Positions 36,310 through 45,106 of a stretch of DNA of 53,327 nucleotides are shown here, in pieces. Below the pieces are notes generated by a model. It saw nothing but the letters and a program-made list of their open reading frames with translations, ran no database searches and was not told the origin of the DNA. How positions within the stretch are numbered: position 1 is the first letter of the stretch; each line of letters begins with the position of its first letter. This stretch comes from a bacterium (GTDB lineage: Bacteria; Chloroflexota; Dormibacteria; UBA8260; Bog-877), in assembly GCA_021802115.1 (NCBI GenBank), contig JAKABA010000013.1, positions 1 to 53,327 of the forward strand, written 5' to 3'. The position numbers and the translations under genes are program-made.

Positions 36310-38634
36310 GTGTTAGCCAAGCTGTTGAGTCGGCGGTCCTTCATTCTCGCCAACGCTGGAGTGGTCGTGCTGCTGCTGGCAGCGCCAGTCTCCGTGTTCG
36401 CCGCGCAGGGCGGTGGCCACGGCCCGACCAGCGGCACCCCGGCCGCATCAGCCGCCCAGGGCAACTCCGGCCATCAAGGTGGAGGACCGTCAACCTCACC
36501 ATCCACCTCACCGTCCACCTCGACCTCTCCCAGCGCCCTGGCAACCACCTCCAACACCTCTAATAACGCGGGCGGCCAGGGTACGCATGCGGGCTCATCC
36601 AGCCCGTCGACCGGGCAGGGCAGCCAGGCGACCCCGAAGGGAACCGACGGCCCACCCGGGCCCGTTCCAAGTGGCAGCGCTACCTCGGGAACCCAGGTCA
36701 CCACCAATACCAACAGCTCCGGATCGGGATCCGGCGGTGGCCAGAGCAACCACAACAGCCCGGGCGACAGCAACCAAGAGGATGTCTGGGTGGACGGCTA
36801 CTCCACCTCGAGCGCACCGGTGTCGGCCGCCGGGCCCGGCCATGAAATGGACCCGCATCTGGGCTGCCCGGCCTACATCATCCTGTGGGGTAATGGCCTG
36901 GCCGACTCCTCGGGAATCTACACCGTAGACGGTTGGTCGCCCAGCGGGAGCGGCACCGGTGACTACAACCACCCAGGCTACAAGCAGGACCAGGCGTGGC
37001 CCTACACCAAGGCCAACCCCGGCGCCGCTGACTGGGGGTACAACACGGGAACCGCCGGCACCCAGGAGATCAGCTACATTCCCACCGCTCAACTGGTGGC
37101 CAACGCCATCGCCAACGGCGACCAGCCAGTGAACGGTGAGGGCTTGCACTTCAAGCTCCAGTTCGTGCAGGACCCGCAGAAGCACAAGACGTTCTGGGTT
37201 AACTGCCCCACTCCCGGCCCCACTCCCGGCGGTCCCGCCGTCTCCGTATACAAGACCAATGACGCCAACGGCAGTTTCGGGGTGACCGAGTACTCCACCG
37301 GCCCCGGCGAGACAGTCGACTTCCAAGCCCTGATCACGAACACCAGCTCCGAGAGCGAGACGATCAGCTCGATCAGCGACAGCTTCAACGGCACCACCAT
37401 GCAGGTATGCTCCGGCGGAACGACTGCTGGCAACGACCTGCTGGGCACCGTGCTCCCCTCTGGAGGTCAGGTCACCTGCGCCTTCACCATTCCCGGCTAC
37501 GCGCCCGCGGCCGGCTCCTCCCTGACCGACACGGTCCAGGTCGGTGTCTCTGACGCCAACAACAAGACCGCTTCCGGGGCGGCCTCGTCCACCGTCATCA
37601 CCCCATCGGTGTCCAATCTCCCAGCGGTCTCCGTATACAAGACCAATGACGCCAACGGCAGTTTCGGGGTGACCGAGTACGCCACCGGCCCCGGCGAGAC
37701 AGTCGACTTCCAAGCCCTGATCACGAACACCAGCTCCGAGAGCGAGACCATCACCTCGATCAGCGACAGCTTCGGTGGCACCACCATGCAGGTATGCTCC
37801 GGCGGAACGACCGCTGGCAACGACCTGCTGGGCACCGTGCTCCCCTCTGGAGGTCAGGTCACCTGCGCCTTCACGATTCCCGGCTACGCGCCCGCGGCCG
37901 GCTCCGCCCTGACCGACACGGTCCAGGTCGGTGTCACGGACGCCAACAGCAAGACGGCGTCCGCGGCCGCCTCGTCCACCGTCATCACACTTCCCGTCTC
38001 CTCCCCGTCCGGTCCCGATCTGGTGGTCACCAAGTCGGTGAGCACCAACACGGCGACGATCGGCCAAACCCTCACCTACCACATCACCGTCAGCAATGTC
38101 GGGCAGGTCGCAGCCAACGACGTGGTCATGACCGACCAGATGGGCGGCAGCGCCAGCTTCCAGGTGAACGACGGCAGCGACCACACCACCGACTCCTTCG
38201 TGGGCGACCCCGGGGTTGCGGTGACCAACACCGGCCCGGGCGACTACACGTGGACTTACAATTCGATCCCCGCGGGGAGCACCTACACCGTCACCTATAC
38301 GGCCACCATCCTGTCCCCAGGAGCAACCTCGAACAAGGTGAACGGAGTTGAGACGCTCAACAACACTGTGACTGCCACGCCCGGGCCCCCGGACGGTTGC
38401 TCTGGCACCGCTTGCACGTCAACCGTCACAACCACCGCGCCGGTCCCGCAGGGCACGGTCAAAGGCGCCTCCACCACCAAGCCGTCGGGCGGCGTCCTGG
38501 GGGCGTCGACCACGTCGACCCCTGGGACCGGGGCGCATCTGGACCTGCTGCTCACCCTGATCCTGGTCCTCGCAGGGCTGACCCTGATCGGGTTCGCTAT
38601 CGCCACTCGGCCCCGCGCCACGCCTTCCGCCTGA
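36310..38634 (+). CDS. Cell-surface protein with duplicated repeats and DUF11-like domain
   Basis: 774 residues from GTG 36310 with a strong GGGAGGAG. Order: signal peptide (1-33, ending VSVFAAQ); Ser/Thr/Gly-rich low-complexity stalk (35-155); a globular region of about 140 residues including GHEMDPHLGCPAYIILWGNGL and QKHKTFWVNC, a domain I have seen recur in actinobacterial surface proteins; two almost identical 129-residue repeats beginning VSVYKTNDANGSFGVTEY; a DUF11-like domain (LVVTKSVSTNTATIGQTLTYHITV); and a C-terminal TPGTG, hydrophobic helix and Arg tail resembling a sortase-type or simple membrane anchor. Likely exposed on the cell surface. A strong terminator follows at 38645. Confidence 0.88.
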   Translation: MLAKLLSRRSFILANAGVVVLLLAAPVSVFAAQGGGHGPTSGTPAASAAQGNSGHQGGGPSTSPSTSPSTSTSPSALATTSNTSNNAGGQGTHAGSSSPSTGQGSQATPKGTDGPPGPVPSGSATSGTQVTTNTNSSGSGSGGGQSNHNSPGDSNQEDVWVDGYSTSSAPVSAAGPGHEMDPHLGCPAYIILWGNGLADSSGIYTVDGWSPSGSGTGDYNHPGYKQDQAWPYTKANPGAADWGYNTGTAGTQEISYIPTAQLVANAIANGDQPVNGEGLHFKLQFVQDPQKHKTFWVNCPTPGPTPGGPAVSVYKTNDANGSFGVTEYSTGPGETVDFQALITNTSSESETISSISDSFNGTTMQVCSGGTTAGNDLLGTVLPSGGQVTCAFTIPGYAPAAGSSLTDTVQVGVSDANNKTASGAASSTVITPSVSNLPAVSVYKTNDANGSFGVTEYATGPGETVDFQALITNTSSESETITSISDSFGGTTMQVCSGGTTAGNDLLGTVLPSGGQVTCAFTIPGYAPAAGSALTDTVQVGVTDANSKTASAAASSTVITLPVSSPSGPDLVVTKSVSTNTATIGQTLTYHITVSNVGQVAANDVVMTDQMGGSASFQVNDGSDHTTDSFVGDPGVAVTNTGPGDYTWTYNSIPAGSTYTVTYTATILSPGATSNKVNGVETLNNTVTATPGPPDGCSGTACTSTVTTTAPVPQGTVKGASTTKPSGGVLGASTTSTPGTGAHLDLLLTLILVLAGLTLIGFAIATRPRATPSA
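37240..37988 (+). repeat. Near-identical tandem duplication (387-bp period) in the surface-protein gene
   Basis: Copy 1 runs 37240-37601 and copy 2 37627-37988, offset by exactly 387 bp (129 codons). The copies differ at only a scattering of positions, including very few synonymous changes, so the duplication is recent or kept uniform by gene conversion. Slippage or unequal crossing-over could change the copy number. Confidence 0.9.
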
Positions 38635-38644
38635 CCTCAACGCA

Positions 38645-38676
38645 GTAGGGGAGCACCCTATCGGGTGCTCCCCTAC
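38645..38676 (+). terminator. Strong hairpin terminator after the surface-protein gene
   Basis: GTAGGGGAGCACCC and GGGTGCTCCCCTAC form a perfect 14-bp stem around a TATC loop, 10 nt after the stop codon. No T-tract follows, but stem strength and position support termination. Confidence 0.8.
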
Positions 38677-38797
38677 CAGGCGGCCCCAGCCGGGCAGGTA
38701 GCCATGCCGTAGGAGGGCCAACCAGGACGGGGGCCTTGAGCCTACGACCAACTCAAGCAGCGTCGCTGGTCGGGCACGTGGTTGCTAAGCTGGCCGG

Positions 38798-39010
38798 GTG
38801 GTGCGCCACCTCCGGGCCCGTGGTGCTGGCCCTGCCGCCGCCGTCCTCGTGGTCACGCTGCTGGCGGCGGTCGGGCTCTGGGTACTCAGCGTGGCCGGTG
38901 TGATCCCCAGCGCCACCACGGCGTGCGCGGGATGGACTGGCTACGCGCCTCTGCCCGACGCCGTAGCCGTCACCCAGTGCTACCCGCACCACGTCGCGGC
39001 GGGCCCATGA
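38798..39010 (+). CDS. Possible small membrane protein
   Basis: A 70-residue frame from GTG 38798 (or GTG 38801) encodes a basic N-terminus, one clean membrane helix (AAAVLVVTLLAAVGLWVLSVAGV) and a short outside tail with two Cys (ACAGWTG and TQCYPHH). The topology is sensible for a real protein, but there is no Shine-Dalgarno sequence and no known family. It converges on ftsH with 27 nt between stops. Confidence 0.4.
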   Translation: MVRHLRARGAGPAAAVLVVTLLAAVGLWVLSVAGVIPSATTACAGWTGYAPLPDAVAVTQCYPHHVAAGP

Positions 39011-39037
39011 CAAGCTGGCGTCGCCCCGAGGTTTGCC

Positions 39038-41053
39038 TCAGCCTGAGCCCGCACTGGGGACTGCGGGCTCAGGTTCGCCCGCGGCGACCCGACCGTCGAC
39101 GCCCCGGATCGGCGGAGGCAGCGCCTTGGGCTTGGCGGCCAGGCCGGTCACCTGGAGGATCTGCTCCTCATTGAGCGACTCCTCCTTGAGGAGGGCGCCG
39201 GTGAGCGCCACCAGCTTCTCGCGGTTCTCGTCCAAAAGCATCAGCGCCTTGTCAAAGCACTCCTCGACGATCCGCCGCACCTCGGCGTCGATGACCTGGG
39301 CCGTCGCCTCGCTGTAAGAGTGCTGGGCCAGCATCATGGCGCTCTGGTCGGAGGGATCCTCGGACAGGTTGAGCGGCCCGATCTTGGGACTCATCCCCCA
39401 CCGGACCACCATCTGGCGGGCGATGCTGGTCACCTGCTGGAGGTCGCTCTCGGCCCCGGTGGTGACCACATCGTAGATCAGCTTCTCGGCCGCTCGACCG
39501 CCCAGAGCGCCCACGATGCGAGCCCGCAAGTAGCTCTCGGGATAGTTCTGGCGGTCATCGACCGGCGACTGTACGGTGACCCCCAGGGCCCGCCCCCGAG
39601 GCACGATCGAGACCCGCCGCACGGGGTCGGCTTCGGGCACCAGCAGCCCCAGCAGGGCGTGTCCACTCTCGTGGTAGGCGGTGCGTTCCCGGTCGTCGGC
39701 TGAGAGCACGATCTGCCGCGCGGCCCCCAAGAGCACCTTCTCCAGGGACTCAGTGAAGTCGGCCATGGTGACCGCGGGACGGCCCTTGCGCGCCGCCAGC
39801 AGGGCCGCCTCATTGACCAGGTTGCGCAGCTCAGCCCCCACCAGGCCAGGGGTCTGGGAGGCGAGATTGTTGAGGTCGACGTCGTCTCCCAGGGGCACCC
39901 CCCGGGTGTGGATTTTGAGGATGGCGGCCCGCCCGACCCGGTCTGGGGGCAAAACCATGACCCGCCGGTCGAAGCGTCCCGGCCGGAGCAGAGCTGAGTC
40001 GAGCACATCGGCTCGGTTGGTGGCGGCCAGCACGATCACCCCCTGGCGAGAGTCGAAGCCGTCCATCTCGGTCAGGATCTGGTTGAGCGTCTGTTCGCGC
40101 TCGTCGTGGCCGCCGAAGCTGGGGCCGACGCTGCGGCTGCGCCCGATTGCGTCCAGCTCGTCGACGAAGATGATCGCCGGGGCGGCCGCCTTGGCCTTGG
40201 CGAAAAGGTCGCGGACCCGGGAAGCCCCGACCCCCACCACCATCTCAATGAACTCCGAGGCAGAGATGCTGAAGAAGGGAACTCCCGCCTCCCCGGCCAC
40301 GGCGCGCGCGAGCAGGGTCTTGCCGGTCCCCGGCAGGCCCACCAGCAAGACCCCCTTGGGCACCTCGCCCCCCAGGCGCTCGTATTTGGCCGGTTGGCGC
40401 AGGAAATCCACGATTTCCTCCAGCTCCGCCTTGGCCTCCTCGATCCCCGCCACATCCGCGAAGGTGGCCGACGGGCGCTCCGGATCGTAGAGCCGGGCCT
40501 GGGAACGGCCCAGGCTGAAGAGGCCGCCGTTGGCTGAGGAAGCCGTGCGGCGTATGAACCAGATGAAAATGAGCAGGAAGAGCAGCGTGGGTCCGAAGCT
40601 GTAGAGCAGCTCCAGCAGGGCGGGCGTCGACTGCACCTGGGCGTTGATGGTGACGTTGTGCTGCTCGAGCAGCGTCTCCAGCTGTCCGCCGGCGAAGGTC
40701 GGCATTTGGGTTGTGAAGTGCAGGGCCTTGTTGGAACTCTTGGCGGAGGCGGCGGTCGGGTGCCGGAAGGTCCCCTGAATGGCGTTGCCGGTGCTGGTGA
40801 TGCTGGTCACATCGCCAGCCTTCAGGTTGGCTATGAAAACGTTGTAGGGCAGGCTGATCGTCTTGGGTGAGGAGGGTGGGAAGAGCACATTCGCCACCAG
40901 CAGGTTGAGGGCCAGAAAGATCCCCAAGGGCAGCAGGAACTGGGTCGAGCGCCAAGGTGACGGCTTGCGCGGGGGCGCTCCCGAGCCTCCGGCCGGACTG
41001 CCCGGGCCGCCCGCAGAATTGCCGGATGTGGGCGTGGGGGAATTGCGAGGCAT
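39038..41053 (-). CDS. ftsH: ATP-dependent zinc metalloprotease FtsH
   Basis: The 671-residue membrane protease has a Pro/Gly-rich N-terminus (1-35), TM1 (about 37-58), an extracytoplasmic domain, TM2 (about 150-168), an AAA+ domain with Walker A GLPGTGKT (about 238), Walker [12 protein letters not shown] and the second-region motif [20 protein letters not shown], and the M41 peptidase with HESGH (about 461) and the third zinc ligand in [12 protein letters not shown]. It degrades misassembled membrane proteins and unstable regulators. The ATG lies 79 nt beyond the DUF6504 stop on the same strand, so it could be read together with the imu operon, though it is probably separately expressed. Confidence 0.97.
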   Translation of the reverse strand: MPRNSPTPTSGNSAGGPGSPAGGSGAPPRKPSPWRSTQFLLPLGIFLALNLLVANVLFPPSSPKTISLPYNVFIANLKAGDVTSITSTGNAIQGTFRHPTAASAKSSNKALHFTTQMPTFAGGQLETLLEQHNVTINAQVQSTPALLELLYSFGPTLLFLLIFIWFIRRTASSANGGLFSLGRSQARLYDPERPSATFADVAGIEEAKAELEEIVDFLRQPAKYERLGGEVPKGVLLVGLPGTGKTLLARAVAGEAGVPFFSISASEFIEMVVGVGASRVRDLFAKAKAAAPAIIFVDELDAIGRSRSVGPSFGGHDEREQTLNQILTEMDGFDSRQGVIVLAATNRADVLDSALLRPGRFDRRVMVLPPDRVGRAAILKIHTRGVPLGDDVDLNNLASQTPGLVGAELRNLVNEAALLAARKGRPAVTMADFTESLEKVLLGAARQIVLSADDRERTAYHESGHALLGLLVPEADPVRRVSIVPRGRALGVTVQSPVDDRQNYPESYLRARIVGALGGRAAEKLIYDVVTTGAESDLQQVTSIARQMVVRWGMSPKIGPLNLSEDPSDQSAMMLAQHSYSEATAQVIDAEVRRIVEECFDKALMLLDENREKLVALTGALLKEESLNEEQILQVTGLAAKPKALPPPIRGVDGRVAAGEPEPAVPSAGSG

Positions 41054-41132
41054 GATCTCACGCTAGCAGATGCGCCCGCCAAGGTCCTGGCGAAGCTTTG
41101 ATCGTCCCGCCCAGGGCCACTCAAGCTCGCGA

Positions 41133-41390
41133 TCACCCCCACTGCCGGGAGAGCTCCCAGCCAGATTCGGTCCGGTAGACGTCCAGGCAGCTACCGTCGA
41201 CCAGCAGCACCCTCCAGTAGGCGCGCCGCTGCCACCGGCTGGGTGGGACTCGCCACCAGCCGACCTCAACCACCCACCGGTCCACCACCTCTGCCACCCT
41301 GACCCAGCCCGGGCCGAGGTCAACCGCCGCCGGCTGCAGGTTCGGCGCGTTGGCGAGGACCCTTACCTTGGCCCTCACGCTGGGCTCCAT
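41133..41390 (-). CDS. DUF6504-like protein downstream of imuB
   Basis: From ATG 41390 the product has 85 residues, starting 16 nt inside the end of imuB in another frame. The pattern WVRVAEVVDRWVVEVGWWR... YWRVLLVDGSCLDVYRTESGWELSRQWG, rich in Trp and Arg, matches the short DUF6504 proteins that sit beside imuB/DnaE2 genes in actinobacteria. Co-transcription with the mutasome implies a role in translesion synthesis, but its biochemical activity is unknown. The frame extends upstream to 41528; that part lies wholly within imuB and is not needed. Confidence 0.75.
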   Translation of the reverse strand: MEPSVRAKVRVLANAPNLQPAAVDLGPGWVRVAEVVDRWVVEVGWWRVPPSRWQRRAYWRVLLVDGSCLDVYRTESGWELSRQWG

Positions 41391-42607
41391 GCCAACCGCT
41401 CCTCGGGGATGTCGCCGGGATGGCCGGGCTTCACCGCCACCCGCCAAACCACCGACTCCCCAAACCGTTCCTGCAGCCGGGCCGCCGCCTGCCCGATCTC
41501 CTCCTGCCGCGCTCGGCCACCTGGCCACAGCATCGCCTGCGTCGCCGGAGGATCCACCAGATCAAGCGCGTGCAGCTCGATCACCAGCACCCGGCAGCGG
41601 GCTCGCGAGAGCAGGCTGAGAATCGGGGGCAGCAGTTCCGCGGCGGTGGCCACCGGTGTCGGCGGTGTGATCTCCTCCCAAAAGACACCTGGCTGACCTG
41701 CCATCACGGCCCCGTCCTGAGCGTCCTCCTCGCGCAGTACCAGCCGCAATCGGGTGGCCGCCTGCTCCTGACGGGCCAGCTCCAGGCTCAGCCCAGCGGC
41801 CAGTTCAGGGGCACCGAAGCGCAGGGACTCGGTGTCCTCCACAACCCCAGCCAGGACCCGCCGCACCCCGCATGGAGGAGGGCTCCGCCAGGGATTGATC
41901 GCGGCCTGATCCAGCCCTCGACACAGCCTATGGACCAGCAGCCCATCCGGGCCCAGCTGGCGTTGCAGGTCAGGCAGGGCGATCGCGAGGCAGTCGCCGC
42001 AAGTGCGCAGTCCAAAGCTGAGCAGCCGCTCGACAGTCCCTACTGGCAGCGGCAACTCCACCACTGGCCAATCGGCGAGAAATTCGGCTGCCCCACCCGG
42101 CGGCACCATTCGCGCCCTACCTGGGCCAGCGATCCGGGCGGCGGCCAGGGCCAAGAAACGCGACTGGCCAACTCCCAGGGCCGGGGCCAGCCCCAGCGCT
42201 TGCTGAACCGCCCGGCCCAGGTAAGAGGCGCGGGCGGCCTCAGTGTCCCAGCGGGCATCCAGGTCGCTGAGGTCAAGGTAAGCCATGGTGTCGTCGGTCA
42301 ACTCCACCAGGGGGCTGCAGTTGTACAGTGCCAGCCTCAGCTGCCGGCGCAGCCTCTCCACCTCGGCCGGATCCGCCTGCAGCTGGACTGCCTTGGGGCA
42401 GGCGAGCTCAGCCTGACGCCAATCCTGCCCCGGGTGAACGTCAATCGCCGCCGAAGATGCGGCCAGCACCACCATCCGCCCGGCGCGATCCCTTGAGCCC
42501 ACCAGCACCGCCTCCTGGGCAAGCTCGGGATGAGCTCGCCAGGCCAGCACCAGAGCCAGATGAGGAAATCTGACGCAGGCCAACCGACGCGCTCTGCCAC
42601 GGCTCAC
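41375..42607 (-). CDS. imuB: ImuB, Y-family polymerase-like mutasome subunit
   Basis: The 410-residue protein aligns with the Y-family fold (SPLVELTDDTMAYLDLSDLD, residues 98-117; LGVGQSRFLALAAARIA; VERLLSFGLRTCGDCLAI) but lacks the catalytic acids: no N-terminal DMDAFF-type motif (it reads CVRFPHLALVLAW), and the DE pair is Asp-Thr (TDDT, 104-107). This is the known state of ImuB, which scaffolds DnaE2 and the beta clamp instead of synthesising DNA. A clamp-binding-like QAMLW lies near 355. GTG 42607 overlaps the imuA' stop (GTGA). SOS-controlled through the promoter at 43464-43495. Confidence 0.93.
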   Translation of the reverse strand: MSRGRARRLACVRFPHLALVLAWRAHPELAQEAVLVGSRDRAGRMVVLAASSAAIDVHPGQDWRQAELACPKAVQLQADPAEVERLRRQLRLALYNCSPLVELTDDTMAYLDLSDLDARWDTEAARASYLGRAVQQALGLAPALGVGQSRFLALAAARIAGPGRARMVPPGGAAEFLADWPVVELPLPVGTVERLLSFGLRTCGDCLAIALPDLQRQLGPDGLLVHRLCRGLDQAAINPWRSPPPCGVRRVLAGVVEDTESLRFGAPELAAGLSLELARQEQAATRLRLVLREEDAQDGAVMAGQPGVFWEEITPPTPVATAAELLPPILSLLSRARCRVLVIELHALDLVDPPATQAMLWPGGRARQEEIGQAAARLQERFGESVVWRVAVKPGHPGDIPEERLAWSPA

Positions 42608-43446
42608 ATCAGCACCGCCCGCACCGCTTCGCCAGCCGGCAGCGCCCCGGTATCAGCGCCAGCCACAGGTGGCGCCATAACCCCGGCCACCGCATATACA
42701 CGGGGAAAGTTGATCCGCAGTTGGCAACTGCGGCCGGGCGGGCCAAGCCGGCTGCGGGCGACCCGCACCAGCATATGGATGCCGGAGATGTCCCGGTGAG
42801 TAGTGGCCCACCCCAGCCGCCGACATGCAAGCTCGACCCCAACCCGACCCGAGAGCTCCTGGGAGATGGCCACCCCACCCCCCAGCATGGCCACCGAGTT
42901 GCGCTCTTCGACAGCAGCCAGCAATGCGGCTGCAGCCGACCGGTCGACCGGCCGCCACTCTCGCGCCAGCAGCAAGCAGCACTCGGCCCCGGCGCGGATC
43001 AGGGAGCGAGCGGCCGCCCAACCAGTCGCAGCCAGACGGGGGCGAACCACCCAGCAGCTGTCCAGATCACCGCCATAGTCCTGGATGTTCCCAGGGTCCA
43101 GCAGCTGATCAAAATCCACCACCACCACCGGCGAGGTGTTTGAAATCCGTCCCAGCAGTGCCAGGCTGAGTTCAAAAGCGCCCTCTCCAGGCGCCCCGGA
43201 GAACCAGCTCAGCCGGCCCCGTGGCAGCCCTCCGCAGGGAATCAGCGCGTCAAGAGCGGCCACCCCCGTCTCCATGCCCATCAACCCGAACCCAGCGGCA
43301 CTGCGGAGCACACTTTTGCCGTACCTGCGATCTAGTGCCTGGAGGGCAAGCCGCAGTGTCCCCGAGGGGTCAGCCGGCACCTCATCCCGATCGCGCCCCA
43401 CAGACAAACTCAACCCTCGACTGACGAGCCTCACCCGAAATGCCAA
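42604..43446 (-). CDS. ImuA'-like RecA-fold mutasome protein
   Basis: The 280-residue protein resembles the RecA-fold ImuA/ImuA' family (ETGVAALDALIPCGGLPRGRLSWFSGAPGEGAFELSLALL). The P-loop is degenerate: SGAPGEGAF (83-91) lacks the Lys-Ser/Thr that binds ATP phosphates, so ATP hydrolysis is doubtful. Its position as first gene of an operon with imuB and DUF6504 identifies it. The longest frame starts at TTG 43446; GTG 43434 is equally possible, since the predicted transcript begins near 43460 and leaves a very short leader without a Shine-Dalgarno sequence. Confidence 0.88.
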   Translation of the reverse strand: MAFRVRLVSRGLSLSVGRDRDEVPADPSGTLRLALQALDRRYGKSVLRSAAGFGLMGMETGVAALDALIPCGGLPRGRLSWFSGAPGEGAFELSLALLGRISNTSPVVVVDFDQLLDPGNIQDYGGDLDSCWVVRPRLAATGWAAARSLIRAGAECCLLLAREWRPVDRSAAAALLAAVEERNSVAMLGGGVAISQELSGRVGVELACRRLGWATTHRDISGIHMLVRVARSRLGPPGRSCQLRINFPRVYAVAGVMAPPVAGADTGALPAGEAVRAVLM

Positions 43447-43463
43447 GCAGGGCGAGATGCCAC

Positions 43464-43495
43464 CTGATTATACAAACACTCGTTCGTATAATCAA
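43464..43495. promoter_or_regulatory. Bidirectional SOS promoter with 28-bp LexA-type palindrome
   Basis: Positions 43466-43493 form a palindrome with 12-bp arms (GATTATACAAAC and GTTCGTATAATC) carrying one mismatch and a 4-nt centre ACTC. The core CAAAC-N4-GTTCG differs by one base from the actinobacterial LexA site. Minus strand: -35 TTGATT (43490-43495), 17-nt spacer, perfect -10 TATAAT (43467-43472), driving imuA'. Plus strand: CTGATT (43464-43469), 17-nt spacer, TATAAT (43487-43492), pointing at the HU-like gene. Confidence 0.78.
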
Positions 43496-43684
43496 CTGGA
43501 TGCTACCTTGGCTATCCCAACCTGCCGACCCACCCCGGTGCGACGGACCCGACCAGGCGCTGGCAACGAGCGGCTCGGACCGCCCCGGGTTCCCTTCCGG
43601 AGCTGCGCCCAGACCCATCATCTGCCTAAAATCCCTTACATGAAGCGGGGAACGTTGACCTCCGCAGTACCGGGAGGCTTGTCT

Positions 43685-44029
43685 ATGAATCGTCGCGAGT
43701 TGGCCAAATCCCTACAAAGCAAGGTGGTCGTGCAATATGAGGACGGCACCGGCGAGCCCGTCTTCCCGAACTTCGCCATGGCCGATGACACCCTCAAGCT
43801 GATCTTCGACCTGATCGGCCAGCGCCTGGAGGCGGGCGAAGAGGTCGCGATCGCCGGTTTCGGCCGTTGGAAGGTCCGCCCGACGGCAGCGGGAATGCGC
43901 CGCAACCCCCAGACCCAAGAGATGGTACGGGTGCCCGCTTCTCAGAAGGTCCGCTTCTATCCGGCCAGCGCGCTCAAGAGCTCGGTGGCGGGCAAGGCGG
44001 CCCCCAAGCGTCGCAGCCCCAAGCGCTGA
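43685..44029 (+). CDS. HU-family DNA-binding protein
   Basis: 114 residues from ATG 43685, preceded by GGGAGG; ATG 43640 in the same frame is possible. The C-terminal two-thirds is a clear HU/IHF fold: IFDLIGQRLEAGEEVAIAGFGRWKVRPTAAGMRRNPQTQEMVRVPASQ contains GFGxF-like GFGRW and the RNPQT arm tip that inserts into DNA. Between the first helix (MNRRELAKSLQSK) and the second, about 10-14 extra residues (VVVQYEDGTGEPVFPN) replace the usual short turn. A basic tail (KAAPKRRSPKR) follows. It shares its upstream region with imuA' and is 34 nt ahead of the epimerase gene. TAAAAT at 43626-43631 could be its own -10. Confidence 0.88.
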   Translation: MNRRELAKSLQSKVVVQYEDGTGEPVFPNFAMADDTLKLIFDLIGQRLEAGEEVAIAGFGRWKVRPTAAGMRRNPQTQEMVRVPASQKVRFYPASALKSSVAGKAAPKRRSPKR

Positions 44030-44063
44030 CCACGGCCAGCAACCCCGTCTCAGGAGGCGAACC

Positions 44064-45032
44064 ATGCGAGTAGCAATCACCGGCGGCTCCGGCTTTGTCG
44101 GCTCGCATCTGGTGCCCCTGCTGCTGGAGTCTGGACACGAGATCCGGGTGATCGGGCGGGGCGCGCGCCCGGTCACCCGGCAGCCCGGGCTCTCCGTCAC
44201 CTTCGGGGACGTGGTCACCGGCGAGGGCCTGGAAGAGGCTTTCCGCGACGCCGACGCAGTGGTCAACCTGGTGGCGATAATCCGCGCCAAGGGGGTCCAG
44301 ACTTTCGCCTCCGTCAACAGCCAAGGCACCGCCCATGTTGTCCAGGCCGCCCAGCAGGCCGGGGTGCCGCGGCTGGTCCAACTGTCCGCGATCGGGGCCG
44401 GTCCCGACCCCACCTTCCCATACCTATTCAGCAAGTGGCAGGGCGAACAGTCGGTGCGGGGCAGCGGCCTCGACTGGGTGATCCTGCGCTCCTCGGTGAT
44501 CTTCGGGTCCGGAGACGGTTTCTTCACCACGCTGGCCAAGGCGATCAGCCTGCCAGCACCCTTCCTGGTCATTCCCGGGGACGGCACCGCAGTCTTTCAG
44601 CCGATCGCGGCTGACGATGTCGCTCGTTGCCTGCGCTCGGCAGTCATCGAGCCACAGCGAGCCGGCCATGTCTACGAGATCGGAGGGCCAGAGCAGCTCA
44701 CCTTGGAACAGATCACCTTGGCCGTCGCTGCGGCGACCGGCAAGGAGTGGTTCGGGATTGCTCGGCGCAAGCCGCTTCACCTCGACCCTCGCCTGATCAG
44801 ACCCGGAGCCGTCCTCATGGACAAGCTCATGCCCAACCCCCTGGTGACCCCCCAGCAGCTGGACATGCTGGTCAAGCCCAACGTGACCGCCGCAGATTCG
44901 GTGGTCGCCAGCTTCGGCTTCGAGCCACAGTCCCTCGGCGCCAACATCGGCTACCTGAAGCGCCCCAAGCACTGGCCCTTGAGTCTGCTCGACCAAGGTA
45001 AGGCGCGCATCCAGAATCCGGGGCCAAACTGA
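44064..45032 (+). CDS. NAD(P)-dependent epimerase-like protein (NDUFA9/atypical SDR type)
   Basis: The 322-residue protein begins MRVAITGGSGFVGSHLV, the GxxGxxG nucleotide site of extended and atypical SDRs, followed by GDVVTGEGLEEAF, VVNLVAII, QLSAIGAG and the YLFSK YxxxK-type motif. Its size and the LRSSVIFGSGDGFF segment match the NDUFA9/complex-I-assembly-like group found in many bacteria, for which the reaction is unclear. ATG 44064 has AGGAGG nearby. It sits 34 nt after the HU-like gene and is probably co-transcribed with it. Confidence 0.88.
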   Translation: MRVAITGGSGFVGSHLVPLLLESGHEIRVIGRGARPVTRQPGLSVTFGDVVTGEGLEEAFRDADAVVNLVAIIRAKGVQTFASVNSQGTAHVVQAAQQAGVPRLVQLSAIGAGPDPTFPYLFSKWQGEQSVRGSGLDWVILRSSVIFGSGDGFFTTLAKAISLPAPFLVIPGDGTAVFQPIAADDVARCLRSAVIEPQRAGHVYEIGGPEQLTLEQITLAVAAATGKEWFGIARRKPLHLDPRLIRPGAVLMDKLMPNPLVTPQQLDMLVKPNVTAADSVVASFGFEPQSLGANIGYLKRPKHWPLSLLDQGKARIQNPGPN

Positions 45033-45106
45033 AAGTCGACTACCATTGAGGAAGTCCCAGTGGCCGCTATCCAGGCGGCCGAATCATGCCCAGAGGAGGG
45101 AGATTG

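Noticed and set aside
36480..36560. Short direct repeats resembling a repeat array
   Set aside because: They encode the Ser/Thr/Pro stalk of the surface protein; there are no unique spacers, so this is not a CRISPR.
36595..38184. 529-codon minus-strand frame opposite the surface-protein gene
   Set aside because: Its apparent repeats simply mirror the coding repeats of the plus-strand gene; there is no signal peptide or known domain.
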